Source: an uncultured Verrucomicrobiales bacterium (GTDB lineage: Bacteria > Verrucomicrobiota > Verrucomicrobiia > Verrucomicrobiales > Akkermansiaceae). Taken from it: a stretch of 64,000 nt of DNA. The stretch covers positions 1 through 64,000 of the forward strand of contig CALGZA010000037.1 in NCBI GenBank assembly GCA_937934595.1. Reading direction: 5' to 3'. Positions 1 to 9,647 of the stretch are shown here, in pieces. The notes under the pieces were generated by a model. That model saw only the letters and a list, made by a program, of their open reading frames with translations. It did no database searches and was not told the DNA's origin. The position numbers and the translations under genes are program-made. Each line of letters starts with the position of its first letter. Position 1 is the stretch's first letter.

Positions 1-902
1 GTGGGGTTGCTCATGAATCCTCCTTCTATGAGGATGGCGGGGTGGCGGATATTTGAGAGGACGCTGAAGCGAGCTCTTTTGATTCCTCTGTCTGGGACTG
101 CGTATTTGGCGGTCATTTCTTTCATTTGGCCGTGAACAGCGGTGGCGAGGGCGATGTTTGCGGAGTCTTGTTGGTTTCCGTATCTGGTTCTGAAGTCTGA
201 GTTTTTGAGTTTTCTTCCGTAGTGTGCGACGCCGACTGGTGAGAGTGTGAAGGTTTCTATTCCTCTGGCTGATTTGCGGTTACTTGCGTTGAAGTGGATG
301 GAGATGAAGATGGCGTTGTTGTAGCGATTTGCGATGGCAACTCGTTGATTGAGTGTGAGGAAGTGGTCTGAGCGTCTGGTCATGATGACGTTGTATCCTT
401 TTTTCTTGAGTCCTGCTTCTAGTGTGCGGGCGACGGTGAGGTTGTATCTGGCTTCTGTTCCGAGTCTATTAACTGCGCCGGCGTCTCTACCGCCGTGTCC
501 TGGGTCTATGATGATGGTTCTAAATGATCTGGCGTTTGGGATGAATTTGGGTCTTAGTATGGGGTTGATCATTTTTGAGTGATCAAGCTGGGTTACGACT
601 AGATTTCCTTGGATCCATGTTACTGGAGCTGATAGGCCGAATTTGACGCCATTCATGTAGCATATGGAGCTGCCTCTGTTGAAGACTAGTTTTAGGATGT
701 TTTTTTTACTGAGTCTTTTTTTTAGGGTGATTTTTTTACCTGAGGTGGTTTTTTTTAGTCCGTATTCTGCTGCTATGCTGTTGAGTGTGACGTATTTTTT
801 TGATTTGTTGGTGAGTGTTTGAATGGCTGCTGAGGGGGGTGTGGAGATAACAAGTATGGAGAGGAGGGTGATGAGAATTTTGAGATTAAATTTATGTAGC
901 AT
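1..902 (-). CDS. N-acetylmuramoyl-L-alanine amidase (Amidase_3), C-terminus cut by window edge
   Basis: I read this by translating the minus strand; the ORF track misses it because it runs off the left edge. The protein starts at an ATG (MLHKFNLKILITLLSILV...) with a signal peptide. A small region around residues 30-90 resembles the copper-amine-oxidase-N/stalk-type domain often placed before amidases. The amidase domain then shows IIIDPGHGGRDAGAV (zinc His in GHGG), SIHFNAS (second zinc His) and, just before the edge, ILIEGGFMSNP (catalytic Glu). These are the classic Amidase_3 landmarks. It should cleave the amide bond between MurNAc and the stem peptide in the periplasm, for cell separation or wall turnover. 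About 300 residues are visible and only the last few tens are missing. It is divergent from putA, with about 170 bp between. Confidence 0.9.
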   Translation of the reverse strand, partial: MLHKFNLKILITLLSILVISTPPSAAIQTLTNKSKKYVTLNSIAAEYGLKKTTSGKKITLKKRLSKKNILKLVFNRGSSICYMNGVKFGLSAPVTWIQGNLVVTQLDHSKMINPILRPKFIPNARSFRTIIIDPGHGGRDAGAVNRLGTEARYNLTVARTLEAGLKKKGYNVIMTRRSDHFLTLNQRVAIANRYNNAIFISIHFNASNRKSARGIETFTLSPVGVAHYGRKLKNSDFRTRYGNQQDSANIALATAVHGQMKEMTAKYAVPDRGIKRARFSVLSNIRHPAILIEGGFMSNP

Positions 903-1072
903 GATGAGGAAACGGGTATTTAGGAAGGTTTTTGATATAGGTTTTGTGGAGGTAAGGCAAACTCAAAGTGATTTCTGGTTTTTTGCGTGCGTGAGGTTAA
1001 TGTGCTGATTATGGTGCTATTTGTGGTTGTTTTCGACAAGATGAATGTTGTTTAAGGTGTTATGGTTAGTTT

Positions 1073-4000
1073 ATGATTTTTAGGAATGTTGATACGATTA
1101 GTCCACTGTTAGATAAGGTGAGAGGGGAAGAGTTGTCTGGTTTGGAGCTGGCTGAGGCGACGGTGGAGCTAGCTGAGGAGATATTGTTGTCATCATCTAG
1201 GCAGATGAAGTTTTCTGAGCGCTATCAGGCGTGGAAGATGAACCGTATGATGGATGATGCTTCTGGTAAGGCGCTTACTTTGGCCATGGCTGATCAGGTT
1301 TTCCGGCCTGCGACGTATGTGAGGTCTGCGGATCAGTTTCGTTATTTGGTGGATGAGTATGGGATACCGTCTTATTTGCCGATGCATGAGAAGATAGCGA
1401 TGCGTTTGGGGGCATGTGCGTCAGCGATAGCTCCTGATGTGGTGATGCCTGCTGTGACAGCGAAGATGCGGTCTGAGTCTGATACGGTGATTCTACCGAG
1501 TGAGGATGAGTTATTGAAGCCTCATTTGATAAAGCGAAGGAGGTCTAATACGCGGATGAACATTAATCAGCTGGGAGAGGCAATACTTGGTGAGGAGGAG
1601 GCTGAGAGGCGTCTGCAGCAGGTGGTGGAGAGGCTGGAGAGTCCTGAGTGTGAGTATATTTCTGTGAAGATATCTGCGATATTTTCACAGATTAATTTGG
1701 TGGCTTATCGTCAGACCTTGAGTGAGATTAAGGAGCGCTTGAGGTTACTTTATAGGACTGCTTTGAAGTATACGTTTGTGCGTGAGGATGGGAGTGAGTC
1801 AGCTAAGTTTGTGAATCTGGATATGGAGGAGTATGGTGATCTTCATTTGACGTGTGATGCGTTTAAGGAGGTGTTGATGGAGGATGAGTTTCTTGGAATG
1901 CGTGGTGGGATAGTGTTACAGGCTTATTTGCCGGATTCTTTTGAGGTGCAGAAGGATTTGACTGCGTGGGCTATGCGTAGGGTTTCTGGTGGTGGTGCTG
2001 GGATTAAGATAAGGATAGTGAAGGGTGCTAATTTGGCGATGGAGAGTGTGGAGGCGAGTATTCATGACTGGCCACAGGCGCCTTATTTTACGAAGTTGGA
2101 GGTGGATGCTAATTATAAGCGGATGGTGGATTATGGGAGTATGGTTGAGCATGCTGAGGTGGTTAATCTTGGTGTTGCTTCTCATAATTTGTTTGAGATT
2201 TCTTATGCGTTGCTTTTGAGGGCGATGCGTGGTGTGGAGGCTTATGTGGAGTTTGAGATGTTAGAGGGTATGGCGAATCATCAGGCGCGAGCGGTTCAGG
2301 ATACGGCTGGTGGTTTGTTATTGTATGCGCCGGTGGTGAAGAAGGAGGATTTTCATTCTGCGATTTCTTACTTGGTGAGGAGGCTGGATGAGAATACAGC
2401 GGAGGAGAATTTCTTGCATGATATATTTGGGATGAAGCCTGGTTGTCCTTTATGGGATAAGCAGAAGGCTATGTTTATGGAGGCGTGTTCGAGGAAGGAT
2501 AGTGTGCAGATGACTCCTAATAGGGTTCAGAATAGGGCTAGTGAGGGGTATGAGGTGGGTTCTGATGGGGGTTTTGAGAATGCTGCTGATACGGACTGGT
2601 CTCTGAGGCATAATCAGAACTGGATAGTGAAGTGTGTGAGGGATTATGATGTGGGTGGGATAGAGACTGTTCCTTTGGTTATAAATGGTGAGACTGTGAT
2701 GACTGAGGATGTGGGTGTGAGTATGGATCCGTCCAAGAATGTGGAGGCTTATGATTTCTGTTATGCGGGGCAGGAGCATGTTGATCTTGCATTGGATACA
2801 GCTGTGCGGAGTCAGCCGGAGTGGGAGGGGCTTGGTGTGGAGGCGAGGGGTGATCTTCTGAGGCGGGTAGCTGTGGAGCTAGCGAAGGGGCGTGCGGCTG
2901 CGATTTCTGTGATGGTGATGGATGCTGGGAAGGCGATACCTGAGGGTGATGCTGAGCTGAGTGAGGCGATTGATTTTGCTAATTACTATGCTGAGAGTCT
3001 TGGGTGTGAGGGGCTTTTTGATGGGACTGAGTTTAAGGCACATGGTGTTGTAGTGATTACTCCTCCGTGGAATTTTCCCTTTGCTATTCCGTGCGGAGGT
3101 GTTTTGGCGGCTTTGATGGCGGGTAATACTGTGATTATGAAGCCTGCTGTGGAGACGGTTCTTACGGCATGGGTGATGGTGAATATGCTATGGGATGCGG
3201 GAGTTCCTCGCGATGTATTACAGTTTGTGACCTGTCCGAATAATGAGGTGGGGCAGGGGCTGGTTACGGATTCGCGAGTGGGTTCTGTGGTTTTGACGGG
3301 TGCTTTTGCAACGGGTAAGAAGTTTCTGGAGTGGAATCCAGGTATGCGATTGGTAGCGGAGACGTCTGGAAAGAATTCGTTGATTATAACGAATGCTGCT
3401 GATCCTGATCAGGCGATTAAGGACTTGGTTAAGGGTTCATTTGGTCATGCTGGGCAGAAGTGTTCTGCTTCTTCATTGGCAATTATAGAGGCTGATCTTT
3501 ATGATAATGCTGCGTTTATGCGACAGCTAAGGGATGCTGCGGCTTCGTTGAGGGTTGGTTCTTCATGGGATACTTCTTCGGTGGTGACTCCAGTGGTGCG
3601 TCCTCCGGGGAGTGCGCTGGAGCGTGCGCTTACTACTTTGGATGAGGGGGAGGAGTGGCTGCTGGAGCCGAAGATGATAGGAGGGAATTCTTGTATGTGG
3701 TCTCCGGGTATTAAGCTTGGTGTGAAGCAGGGGAGTTGGTATCACAGGACGGAGTGTTTTGGTCCTGTGTTGGGTCTTGTGAGGGCACGGAACTTGCGGC
3801 ATGCGATGGAGATACAGAATGATTCTGCTTTTGGTTTGACTGGTGGGATCCATACTTTGGATACGCGAGAGATAGCTATATGGCGTGATGCTGTGGAGGT
3901 GGGTAATGCTTATATTAACCGTTCAATTACTGGTGCGATTGTTAGGAGGCAGCCTTTTGGTGGGTGGAAGAATTCGAGTTTTGGTCCAGGGGCTAAGGCT

Positions 4001-4621
4001 GGTGGGCCTAATTATGTGGGGTTGTTTGGGGCTTGGTCTCAGGTTAGTGATCCGGAGGTTGTGATGCAGCCGAGTATTGTGCAGCAGGATTTTGTGGTAA
4101 GGGTTAGTACGGATCTGGATCTGGATAGGGGTGCTTTGTTAGCTGCTGCGGGGAGTTTTGTTTACTGGTTGGATAAGGAGTTTTCCGTTGAGCATGATCC
4201 ATCTGGGCTTCATGGTGAGGATAATCATTTCCGGTATCGTAGATTACGCAAGGTTTTGGTTAGGGGAGATGAGATGGGGGATATGGATCTTGGTCTGGTG
4301 ATTTTAGCATGCCATTTGCTGGGGGTGAAGGTGGAGATTAGTTTAAGTCAGGCTAGAAAGGGGGTTTCGGCGATTTTAGAAACTGAGCGTGAGTTCTGTG
4401 AGAGGCTGAAGCGTTGTGGTGCGAGCTATGATAGTCTGAGGGCGCCTGGGGCGAGTGAAGCGGTGCTGAGGGTGTCTCAGGATGTGGGTTTACAGCTAAT
4501 AGACTGGAAGGTTCTGAGTAATGGTAGGATAGAGTTACTACATTACCATAGAGAGCAGTCTATTTCTGAGACGACTCACCGCTATGGGAATATAATTCCT
4601 AAGCCGCATGAGTGTCTCTAG
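1073..4621 (+). CDS. putA: Bifunctional proline dehydrogenase / L-glutamate-gamma-semialdehyde dehydrogenase (PutA-type)
   Basis: The protein oxidises proline to P5C with FAD and then glutamate semialdehyde to glutamate with NAD+, in the cytoplasm or at the membrane. The N-terminal half holds the PRODH barrel: YISVKISAI near residue 195, IKIRIVKGAN, a barrel-end FEISYALLLRAM stretch and FEMLEGM. The second half is an aldehyde dehydrogenase with TPPWNFPFA (about residue 662), AETSGKNS (general-base Glu) and GQKCSA carrying the catalytic Cys near residue 795. A further C-terminal region of about 190 residues follows the ALDH core, as in longer PutA proteins; I cannot name it. There is no N-terminal ribbon-helix-helix DNA-binding domain, so it is not a self-regulating PutA. 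Length (1182 aa) suits the family. It stands alone, divergent from the amidase and convergent with the next gene. Confidence 0.93.
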   Translation: MIFRNVDTISPLLDKVRGEELSGLELAEATVELAEEILLSSSRQMKFSERYQAWKMNRMMDDASGKALTLAMADQVFRPATYVRSADQFRYLVDEYGIPSYLPMHEKIAMRLGACASAIAPDVVMPAVTAKMRSESDTVILPSEDELLKPHLIKRRRSNTRMNINQLGEAILGEEEAERRLQQVVERLESPECEYISVKISAIFSQINLVAYRQTLSEIKERLRLLYRTALKYTFVREDGSESAKFVNLDMEEYGDLHLTCDAFKEVLMEDEFLGMRGGIVLQAYLPDSFEVQKDLTAWAMRRVSGGGAGIKIRIVKGANLAMESVEASIHDWPQAPYFTKLEVDANYKRMVDYGSMVEHAEVVNLGVASHNLFEISYALLLRAMRGVEAYVEFEMLEGMANHQARAVQDTAGGLLLYAPVVKKEDFHSAISYLVRRLDENTAEENFLHDIFGMKPGCPLWDKQKAMFMEACSRKDSVQMTPNRVQNRASEGYEVGSDGGFENAADTDWSLRHNQNWIVKCVRDYDVGGIETVPLVINGETVMTEDVGVSMDPSKNVEAYDFCYAGQEHVDLALDTAVRSQPEWEGLGVEARGDLLRRVAVELAKGRAAAISVMVMDAGKAIPEGDAELSEAIDFANYYAESLGCEGLFDGTEFKAHGVVVITPPWNFPFAIPCGGVLAALMAGNTVIMKPAVETVLTAWVMVNMLWDAGVPRDVLQFVTCPNNEVGQGLVTDSRVGSVVLTGAFATGKKFLEWNPGMRLVAETSGKNSLIITNAADPDQAIKDLVKGSFGHAGQKCSASSLAIIEADLYDNAAFMRQLRDAAASLRVGSSWDTSSVVTPVVRPPGSALERALTTLDEGEEWLLEPKMIGGNSCMWSPGIKLGVKQGSWYHRTECFGPVLGLVRARNLRHAMEIQNDSAFGLTGGIHTLDTREIAIWRDAVEVGNAYINRSITGAIVRRQPFGGWKNSSFGPGAKAGGPNYVGLFGAWSQVSDPEVVMQPSIVQQDFVVRVSTDLDLDRGALLAAAGSFVYWLDKEFSVEHDPSGLHGEDNHFRYRRLRKVLVRGDEMGDMDLGLVILACHLLGVKVEISLSQARKGVSAILETEREFCERLKRCGASYDSLRAPGASEAVLRVSQDVGLQLIDWKVLSNGRIELLHYHREQSISETTHRYGNIIPKPHECL

Positions 4622-4642
4622 GGTGATTTTATAGCTGGGGGG

Positions 4643-7621
4643 TTATTTTTTCGCGGCCTTGTCCATGGACTTGATGTATCCGATGAGGTCTGCGAATTCT
4701 TTTAGGGTGAGGTCGTCACATAGGTGCATGCTCATCATGTTGAGTCCTGGGCCGATTTTGGCGACCTTTGATGGGTCGATTTTGGTTGGTTTGCCGGCGA
4801 TGTCGTGGAGGATGATTTGTTTAGAGTCTTTTTTGACGATGGTTCCGGTGTGGCTGGTGGTGCCGTTTTTCATGGTGATGGTGACCCAGCTTTTAGCGAT
4901 GACGGCAGCGGGCTTGATGATGGATTCTGCGATGTCTGCATTTTTGAGGTGGCCTAGTTTGCTTAGGTCTGGGCCTTTGATGAGGTCACCTGCTTTGATG
5001 TTGTGACATGCTGCACAGCCTACTTTGTTGATGATTTTAGCTCCTTTTTTGGCATTGCCGTTATGTTTGTTGACGTAAAGGATGATGTCTTCGATGGATG
5101 TTTTTTTGATTTTCTTAGCTATTTTGACTTTTGGTTTTGGTCTTTGGTTTAGCTCTGGGACGTGGGCTTTATTTTTTTTGAGTTTGGCTATGAGTGCGGC
5201 TTTTGTTTTTTCGTCTGATTTATCGTGTAGATTTTTGAGGAATGCAGAGATTTTTTCTGTTCCTTGCCAGTCGACTGGGTGGTAGTATGGGCCGTCTGGA
5301 TTTGGGCGTGTTTGCCACCATGTGGAGCCGTCGTAGTCATCTTCTTTTTGATGTATTCTGATGAGGGTGTCCGTGATGAGTGCTTTGATTTCTGGGGTGT
5401 AGTGTTTGCTGGATTCTTTGATGAGAGCATCGACGATTTTTTCGCTGTGCATGAATTTCATGGTAGCGAGTGCGGCGCGCTGTTTGAGTGAGTCTGAGGA
5501 TTTGAGAGCGCTGATGCAAGCGTCTTGAGCGTCTAGCTTAAGGAGTGACTGCATGGCGACGTGGGGGAGGATGATGGCTTGGTTTGGTGTGGAGTGTGTG
5601 TTAGCGAAGAGTCCAGCCATGTCTGGGTCTGGGGAGCGGGATACGATGAATCTGACGGAGCCTTTTGATTTGGTGTTTGTGATGATGCCTGTGGCTGTGA
5701 ATGTGACTGATTTAGGAGGCATTTTGAATGCTATGACGCTGTTTGTGCTGGTGCCTATTCCTTTGCCTTTTTTGGGGAGGTACATGCCTCTGCAGGTTCT
5801 GTTAACGCGTGTTTTTCTTTTGCCTTGTTTGGCTGATTTCCATTTGTATTTGGTCATGTCAGTGCTTTTGCCAAATTTTTGGTGTACGGTGGGGTTCATC
5901 CATGCGACTTCGATGTTTTTTGAGTCACCTTCTACGATGAGGTAGAGTTCTTTGAATGTGCTTATGTCTGCATTGATATTTATAGTTTGTTTGCCTTTTA
6001 TTTTGGAGCTGATGACTTTTTTGAATTTGGCGTCTAGTTTGATTTTATCTTTTGGTGGTGCTGCGTTTTTGAGGAGGTGATCTGCAAGTGAGAGGTCATT
6101 CATTCTGCCGATAGCGATGGCTGCGGCTACTTTTACTCTTGGGTTGGAGTCTTTCAGCGCGGCGATGATGGTGTTTTTGTTAGCGGTTTTAGCGAATTCT
6201 AGGCGGTCAGCCATGGCTCGAATGCAGTGTTCTTTGAGAGATTTGTCTTGGGCGAGGTTGTTTAGGAGGCTGTGTGCATCTGGTCCAGCTAGCTGGGCTA
6301 TGGTGAAGATGGCTGCTACTCTGCTTTCGATGGCTGTGGACTTATTGGCGACGATTTTGGTGAGTAGAGGGATGAATGTGGGTTCATTTCTGCGAAGGAT
6401 TTCCTGCTGGGTGTATACTCTTATTGTTGAGCTTGGGGTATTTATGAGGTTTACTAGGTCATTGTCTTTGAGTGTTTTGAGGTTAGGGAATTTTTTGTAT
6501 TGCCAGTCTTTTGGTGTTACGATGGAGACGAATCCTTTGTTTGGGTTACCTGCGTATCCTGCACCATCCCATGAGGCGATGTACATTCTGCCTGATGCGT
6601 CTACGTCTAGGTCTGATACTTGAGTGGTGCTGATGAATTCTTCTGGTTTGTCAGTGAATGATGCGCCGTCTTCAGTTAGTCTATGAATGTAGATGTGTGA
6701 TCTTCCCCAGTCAGCCATCATGAATGTTTTGTTGTATTTATCTGGCCAGCCTGGTTCTTCGAAGTAGAGGTTTCCAGTGCCTGAGCCGCCGCCGTATTCA
6801 CCGATGGCTGGTATCATGTCTTCTGGGAAGTTTGTGTATAGGCTGGGGTAGCCGTATTGGCCACTTTGAACGTAGTGGCTGAAGCGGATCCACCAGCCGA
6901 CTCCGTCGTTTGTATTTTCTCTTGTGAAGACGTTCATGAATGGGTCGATTGAGACGTCGTAGACGTTTCTTGTGCCGTGGATGAAGGTTTCCATTTCGGA
7001 GCCGTCTGGGCGGACGCGTACGACTCCGCCGCCGTGCATGGTGAGTTTTTTACCGTCTGTTCCTTGTGCGTTGACGAATCCGAAGTCACCGATGGAGATG
7101 TATATCCAGCCGTCGATTCCTAGTCTGATGTTGTTTGTGGAGTGGTCTGTGCCTCTGCTTTTGAGGAACTTTGGGTTACCGATATTGGTGATGAGTGGTT
7201 TTGGTGGACCGTCAGCGATTCCGTCATTGTCTGCGTCTGTGTATAGAGATAGCTGCTGGGTGTGGATTTTTCCGTCTTGTTGTGTGCAGTGGAGGACGAT
7301 GAGGCGGTTGTCTATGGAGATGATTCCGCGAGGGTTGTCTACTTCGGCGAAGATTGTTCTTTTGTCGGCTTTTCCGTCTTGGTCGGTGTCGGTGAGTTTG
7401 GTTATGTATCCGAGGTTTGGTTTTTTTCCGAGCGATCCTTGCATATCGACTCCAACAAATACGTCACCGTAGGGGGATGTGGCGATGACGGCGGGGCATG
7501 GAGCCATTTTAGCATCAGCGAATAACTGGGTTTCTAGCTCAGCGGGCACAGATGTGGAACCTGCGAAGAGCGATAGAGAGGATATAGAGGTGATGATTGA
7601 AGTGATAAAGAAATTCTTCAT
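4643..7621 (-). CDS. Secreted PVC-type dehydrogenase-like protein: beta-propeller, HEAT repeats, cytochrome c domain
   Basis: A signal peptide (MKNFFITSIITSISSLSLF) leads into a beta-propeller of the PQQ/glucose-sorbosone dehydrogenase-like kind, with GIDGWIYISIGDFG, NVYDVSIDP and MMADWGRSHIY. The middle has HEAT-like alpha repeats (RVKVAAAIAIGRMND; RAALATMKF). A C-terminal monohaem domain follows with CAACH near residue 880 and a late Met as likely axial ligand. This architecture is typical of Planctomycetes and Verrucomicrobia, where dozens of copies occur per genome; substrates are mostly unknown but linked to polysaccharide or sugar oxidation. The sense strand is A/C-rich, giving a Lys/Thr/Ile-rich protein, as expected for a lagging-strand gene here. 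It ends 21 bp from the putA stop (convergent). Substrate cannot be told from sequence. Confidence 0.85.
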   Translation of the reverse strand: MKNFFITSIITSISSLSLFAGSTSVPAELETQLFADAKMAPCPAVIATSPYGDVFVGVDMQGSLGKKPNLGYITKLTDTDQDGKADKRTIFAEVDNPRGIISIDNRLIVLHCTQQDGKIHTQQLSLYTDADNDGIADGPPKPLITNIGNPKFLKSRGTDHSTNNIRLGIDGWIYISIGDFGFVNAQGTDGKKLTMHGGGVVRVRPDGSEMETFIHGTRNVYDVSIDPFMNVFTRENTNDGVGWWIRFSHYVQSGQYGYPSLYTNFPEDMIPAIGEYGGGSGTGNLYFEEPGWPDKYNKTFMMADWGRSHIYIHRLTEDGASFTDKPEEFISTTQVSDLDVDASGRMYIASWDGAGYAGNPNKGFVSIVTPKDWQYKKFPNLKTLKDNDLVNLINTPSSTIRVYTQQEILRRNEPTFIPLLTKIVANKSTAIESRVAAIFTIAQLAGPDAHSLLNNLAQDKSLKEHCIRAMADRLEFAKTANKNTIIAALKDSNPRVKVAAAIAIGRMNDLSLADHLLKNAAPPKDKIKLDAKFKKVISSKIKGKQTININADISTFKELYLIVEGDSKNIEVAWMNPTVHQKFGKSTDMTKYKWKSAKQGKRKTRVNRTCRGMYLPKKGKGIGTSTNSVIAFKMPPKSVTFTATGIITNTKSKGSVRFIVSRSPDPDMAGLFANTHSTPNQAIILPHVAMQSLLKLDAQDACISALKSSDSLKQRAALATMKFMHSEKIVDALIKESSKHYTPEIKALITDTLIRIHQKEDDYDGSTWWQTRPNPDGPYYHPVDWQGTEKISAFLKNLHDKSDEKTKAALIAKLKKNKAHVPELNQRPKPKVKIAKKIKKTSIEDIILYVNKHNGNAKKGAKIINKVGCAACHNIKAGDLIKGPDLSKLGHLKNADIAESIIKPAAVIAKSWVTITMKNGTTSHTGTIVKKDSKQIILHDIAGKPTKIDPSKVAKIGPGLNMMSMHLCDDLTLKEFADLIGYIKSMDKAAKK

Positions 7622-7767
7622 GAGAGTGATACTAACCTTTTAGGGAGATCTATCAAGTTAGTTTGATGGAGATGGCGCATTTATGGCGATCTACTCTGAG
7701 ATCTCGGTAAATGGTTGCCTCGCTGAAATAGGGCTTTTTATGGGGGGGGATGGGGAGGTGTTGTCGT

Positions 7768-8262
7768 TTAGTTGATGATGATTTCGGATATTTTCCAGTT
7801 TGCTTTGATCTTTGTGTATTTGATCTGGCATGTTAGCTGGGAGTTTAGGTTTTTTGGGAGTTTTGTAGTGGTGACGTTGAGTGTTAATTTGACGGTGCTT
7901 TTGTTGTCGTTGATGTTGAGTATTTCTATTTCGGGGTTACTGGCGGTTATGCTGGCGTTTGAGTTTATTAGTCCGCTGTGCATGCCTACGAGATCAGCTC
8001 TGCTGATGGTTTTGTTGAAGAGTGCGGCGTATGGGAAGTCTTTTATTTTGATGTGACAGGCGACGTTGTCGTCAAGGAGGTCTCTGAATTTGCTGGTTGA
8101 GAATGTGCTGCTAATTTTGCCTGTGTTGGCCTCTTTTTCAAAGCATTCTATAAGGGATTGAGTGGTTCTGGTGATGACTTTTTTGTCTGATGACCACCAC
8201 ATGTATATTCCGCCTGCGCAAATGATTAGTAGGGTGATGGTGAGGAGTTTTTTATTGATCAT
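7768..8262 (-). CDS. NTF2-like membrane-anchored protein of unknown function
   Basis: A short N-terminal membrane segment (LLTITLLIICAGGIYMWW) precedes a domain of about 130 residues. The helix-rich start (TQSLIECFEKEANTG), the strand-rich second half (STVKLTLNVTTTKL) and the final WKISEIIIN look like the NTF2-like/SnoaL fold, where a conserved Trp often sits near the end. No catalytic residue is evident. The ATG overlaps the stop of the upstream HlyD-like gene by 4 bp, so the two are translationally coupled, and this small domain may be an accessory to the adaptor. Fold assignment is by pattern only and is moderate. Confidence 0.6.
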   Translation of the reverse strand: MINKKLLTITLLIICAGGIYMWWSSDKKVITRTTQSLIECFEKEANTGKISSTFSTSKFRDLLDDNVACHIKIKDFPYAALFNKTISRADLVGMHSGLINSNASITASNPEIEILNINDNKSTVKLTLNVTTTKLPKNLNSQLTCQIKYTKIKANWKISEIIIN

Positions 8263-9587
8263 TTGTTTGATGTTTTATTTTGGGGAGGGCGTTTGAGGTT
8301 GTGTTTTTTTTTGCCGTTGTTTTTTATGCGGCGTTTGCGGCGCTGGCTGGGAGTGCCTTTTTTCTTTTTGGTTTTTATGGGTTGATCTGCTTTTGTTTCT
8401 TCAGTGGGTATGATTTCTACTTTGGAGCCGTTTGTGGCGAATGCTAGTCTGGATGTGGCGAGGGTTTTATTTTTGAGTATATTGTCTTGGGTGATGACTG
8501 TGTCTTGGGTGGACCAGATGATGTTTATTTTTTGGCGTTTGATTTTGTTTTCTTCGATGAGGATGATTTCGTTAGCACCGTAGAGGTGTTTGCGGTTTAT
8601 GACGAATGCGTCTTTGATTGTGTTACCTTTAATGGATGCTTTGACGGGTTGGTTTATTCTTAGTGGTGGTGCGTTTGAAAGGATGCCGAATGGGTCTTTT
8701 ATTTCTGCGATGACGAATAGTTCACGTGATGATTCGTCTAGTTCACCTTCGACGTGTTTGATATTTGCTTTCCAGGTGGTTTGGTTTTTGGTGTTGATGG
8801 CGTCTGTTAGTTTGACTGGGATGCTTTGGTTTCCTTGTTCGTTGATGGTGATTTGCTCGAGTTGTTTGGATGATAGTGGGAGGCGTATTTCTGCGTAGTC
8901 TGTGGCGTATATTTCACCGAGGTTGGTGCTGGCGCCGACGGATTGTCCTGGGCCGACGATACGTCTTCTGACTCTGCCGTTGATGGGGGCTTTGATGGAT
9001 GCTCTGGAGAGGTTTCGTTTTGCTTTGTCGAGTGATGCTTGTTGGGCAGCGACGTTGGCTTCTGCTTCACGGAGCTGAGGTTTTCTGAGGACGAGGTCGT
9101 TAGGGGCTTCATTGAAGCCGATGTCTTTCCAGTTTCTGAGAGCTTGTGCCGCTCTGGCTTTTTCTTGTATGAGTGCCGCTTCTGCGCGAGCGAGAGAAGC
9201 TGCTGATGTGATGATCTGGGATTGGAAGTCAGAGGGGTCTAGTTTGATGAGGACGGTGCCTTTTTTAAAGAATGCACCGTCTTGGAACTTGTCAGATATG
9301 CTGATGACTTTACCTGGGACTAGTGCGTTGAGCGTGGTGGAGGTTTTTGTTTTGACTGTTCCTTGAGTGATTAATTTGACGTTGTAGTCAACGGGTGTGA
9401 GTGTGGTGGCGAAGGTTTTTTGTCCTAGGTGTTGGCGTTTTCTTTTTTTCTTTTTTTTGTAGTTTTGTTTTTTGTGGGTATTTTTTTTGTTGTTTTTTTC
9501 TGTTGGTTTAGAGAGGTGGTTCACCCCGAACCAAGTGCCGAGTATGATGGCAATGATTGGGGTGATTTTGAGTAGAAAGCTTTTCAT
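8259..9587 (-). CDS. HlyD/RND-type periplasmic adaptor (membrane fusion protein), without a pump gene nearby
   Basis: An N-terminal transmembrane anchor (ITPIIAIILGTWFGVNHL) is followed by a very Lys-rich linker. The lipoyl half-motif comes next (VPGKVISISDKFQDGAFFKKG), then LIKLDPSDF and an alanine-rich alpha hairpin (RAEAALIQEKARAAQALRNW...REAEANVAAQQASLDKA). The returning lipoyl half is IKAPINGRVRRRIVGPGQSV and beta-barrel domains follow. The layout is that of adaptors linking inner-membrane RND or ABC pumps to the outer membrane. The C-terminus is another Lys/Arg-rich tail of about 50 residues. No RND, MacB or TolC gene is visible; the only coupled gene is the NTF2-like ORF. Either the pump lies elsewhere or this two-gene unit works on its own. 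Confidence 0.82.
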   Translation of the reverse strand: MKSFLLKITPIIAIILGTWFGVNHLSKPTEKNNKKNTHKKQNYKKKKKRKRQHLGQKTFATTLTPVDYNVKLITQGTVKTKTSTTLNALVPGKVISISDKFQDGAFFKKGTVLIKLDPSDFQSQIITSAASLARAEAALIQEKARAAQALRNWKDIGFNEAPNDLVLRKPQLREAEANVAAQQASLDKAKRNLSRASIKAPINGRVRRRIVGPGQSVGASTNLGEIYATDYAEIRLPLSSKQLEQITINEQGNQSIPVKLTDAINTKNQTTWKANIKHVEGELDESSRELFVIAEIKDPFGILSNAPPLRINQPVKASIKGNTIKDAFVINRKHLYGANEIILIEENKIKRQKINIIWSTQDTVITQDNILKNKTLATSRLAFATNGSKVEIIPTEETKADQPIKTKKKKGTPSQRRKRRIKNNGKKKHNLKRPPQNKTSNK

Positions 9588-9647
9588 GGTTTATGATCAG
9601 CTGAGGTGCGACTGATTTATTTTATGAGTTTTTTTATTGGTTAGTGG

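Noticed and set aside
349-1008. Plus-strand ORFs 349-582 and 823-1008
   Set aside because: They lie opposite the amidase gene, which has full motifs on minus; their products show no domain.
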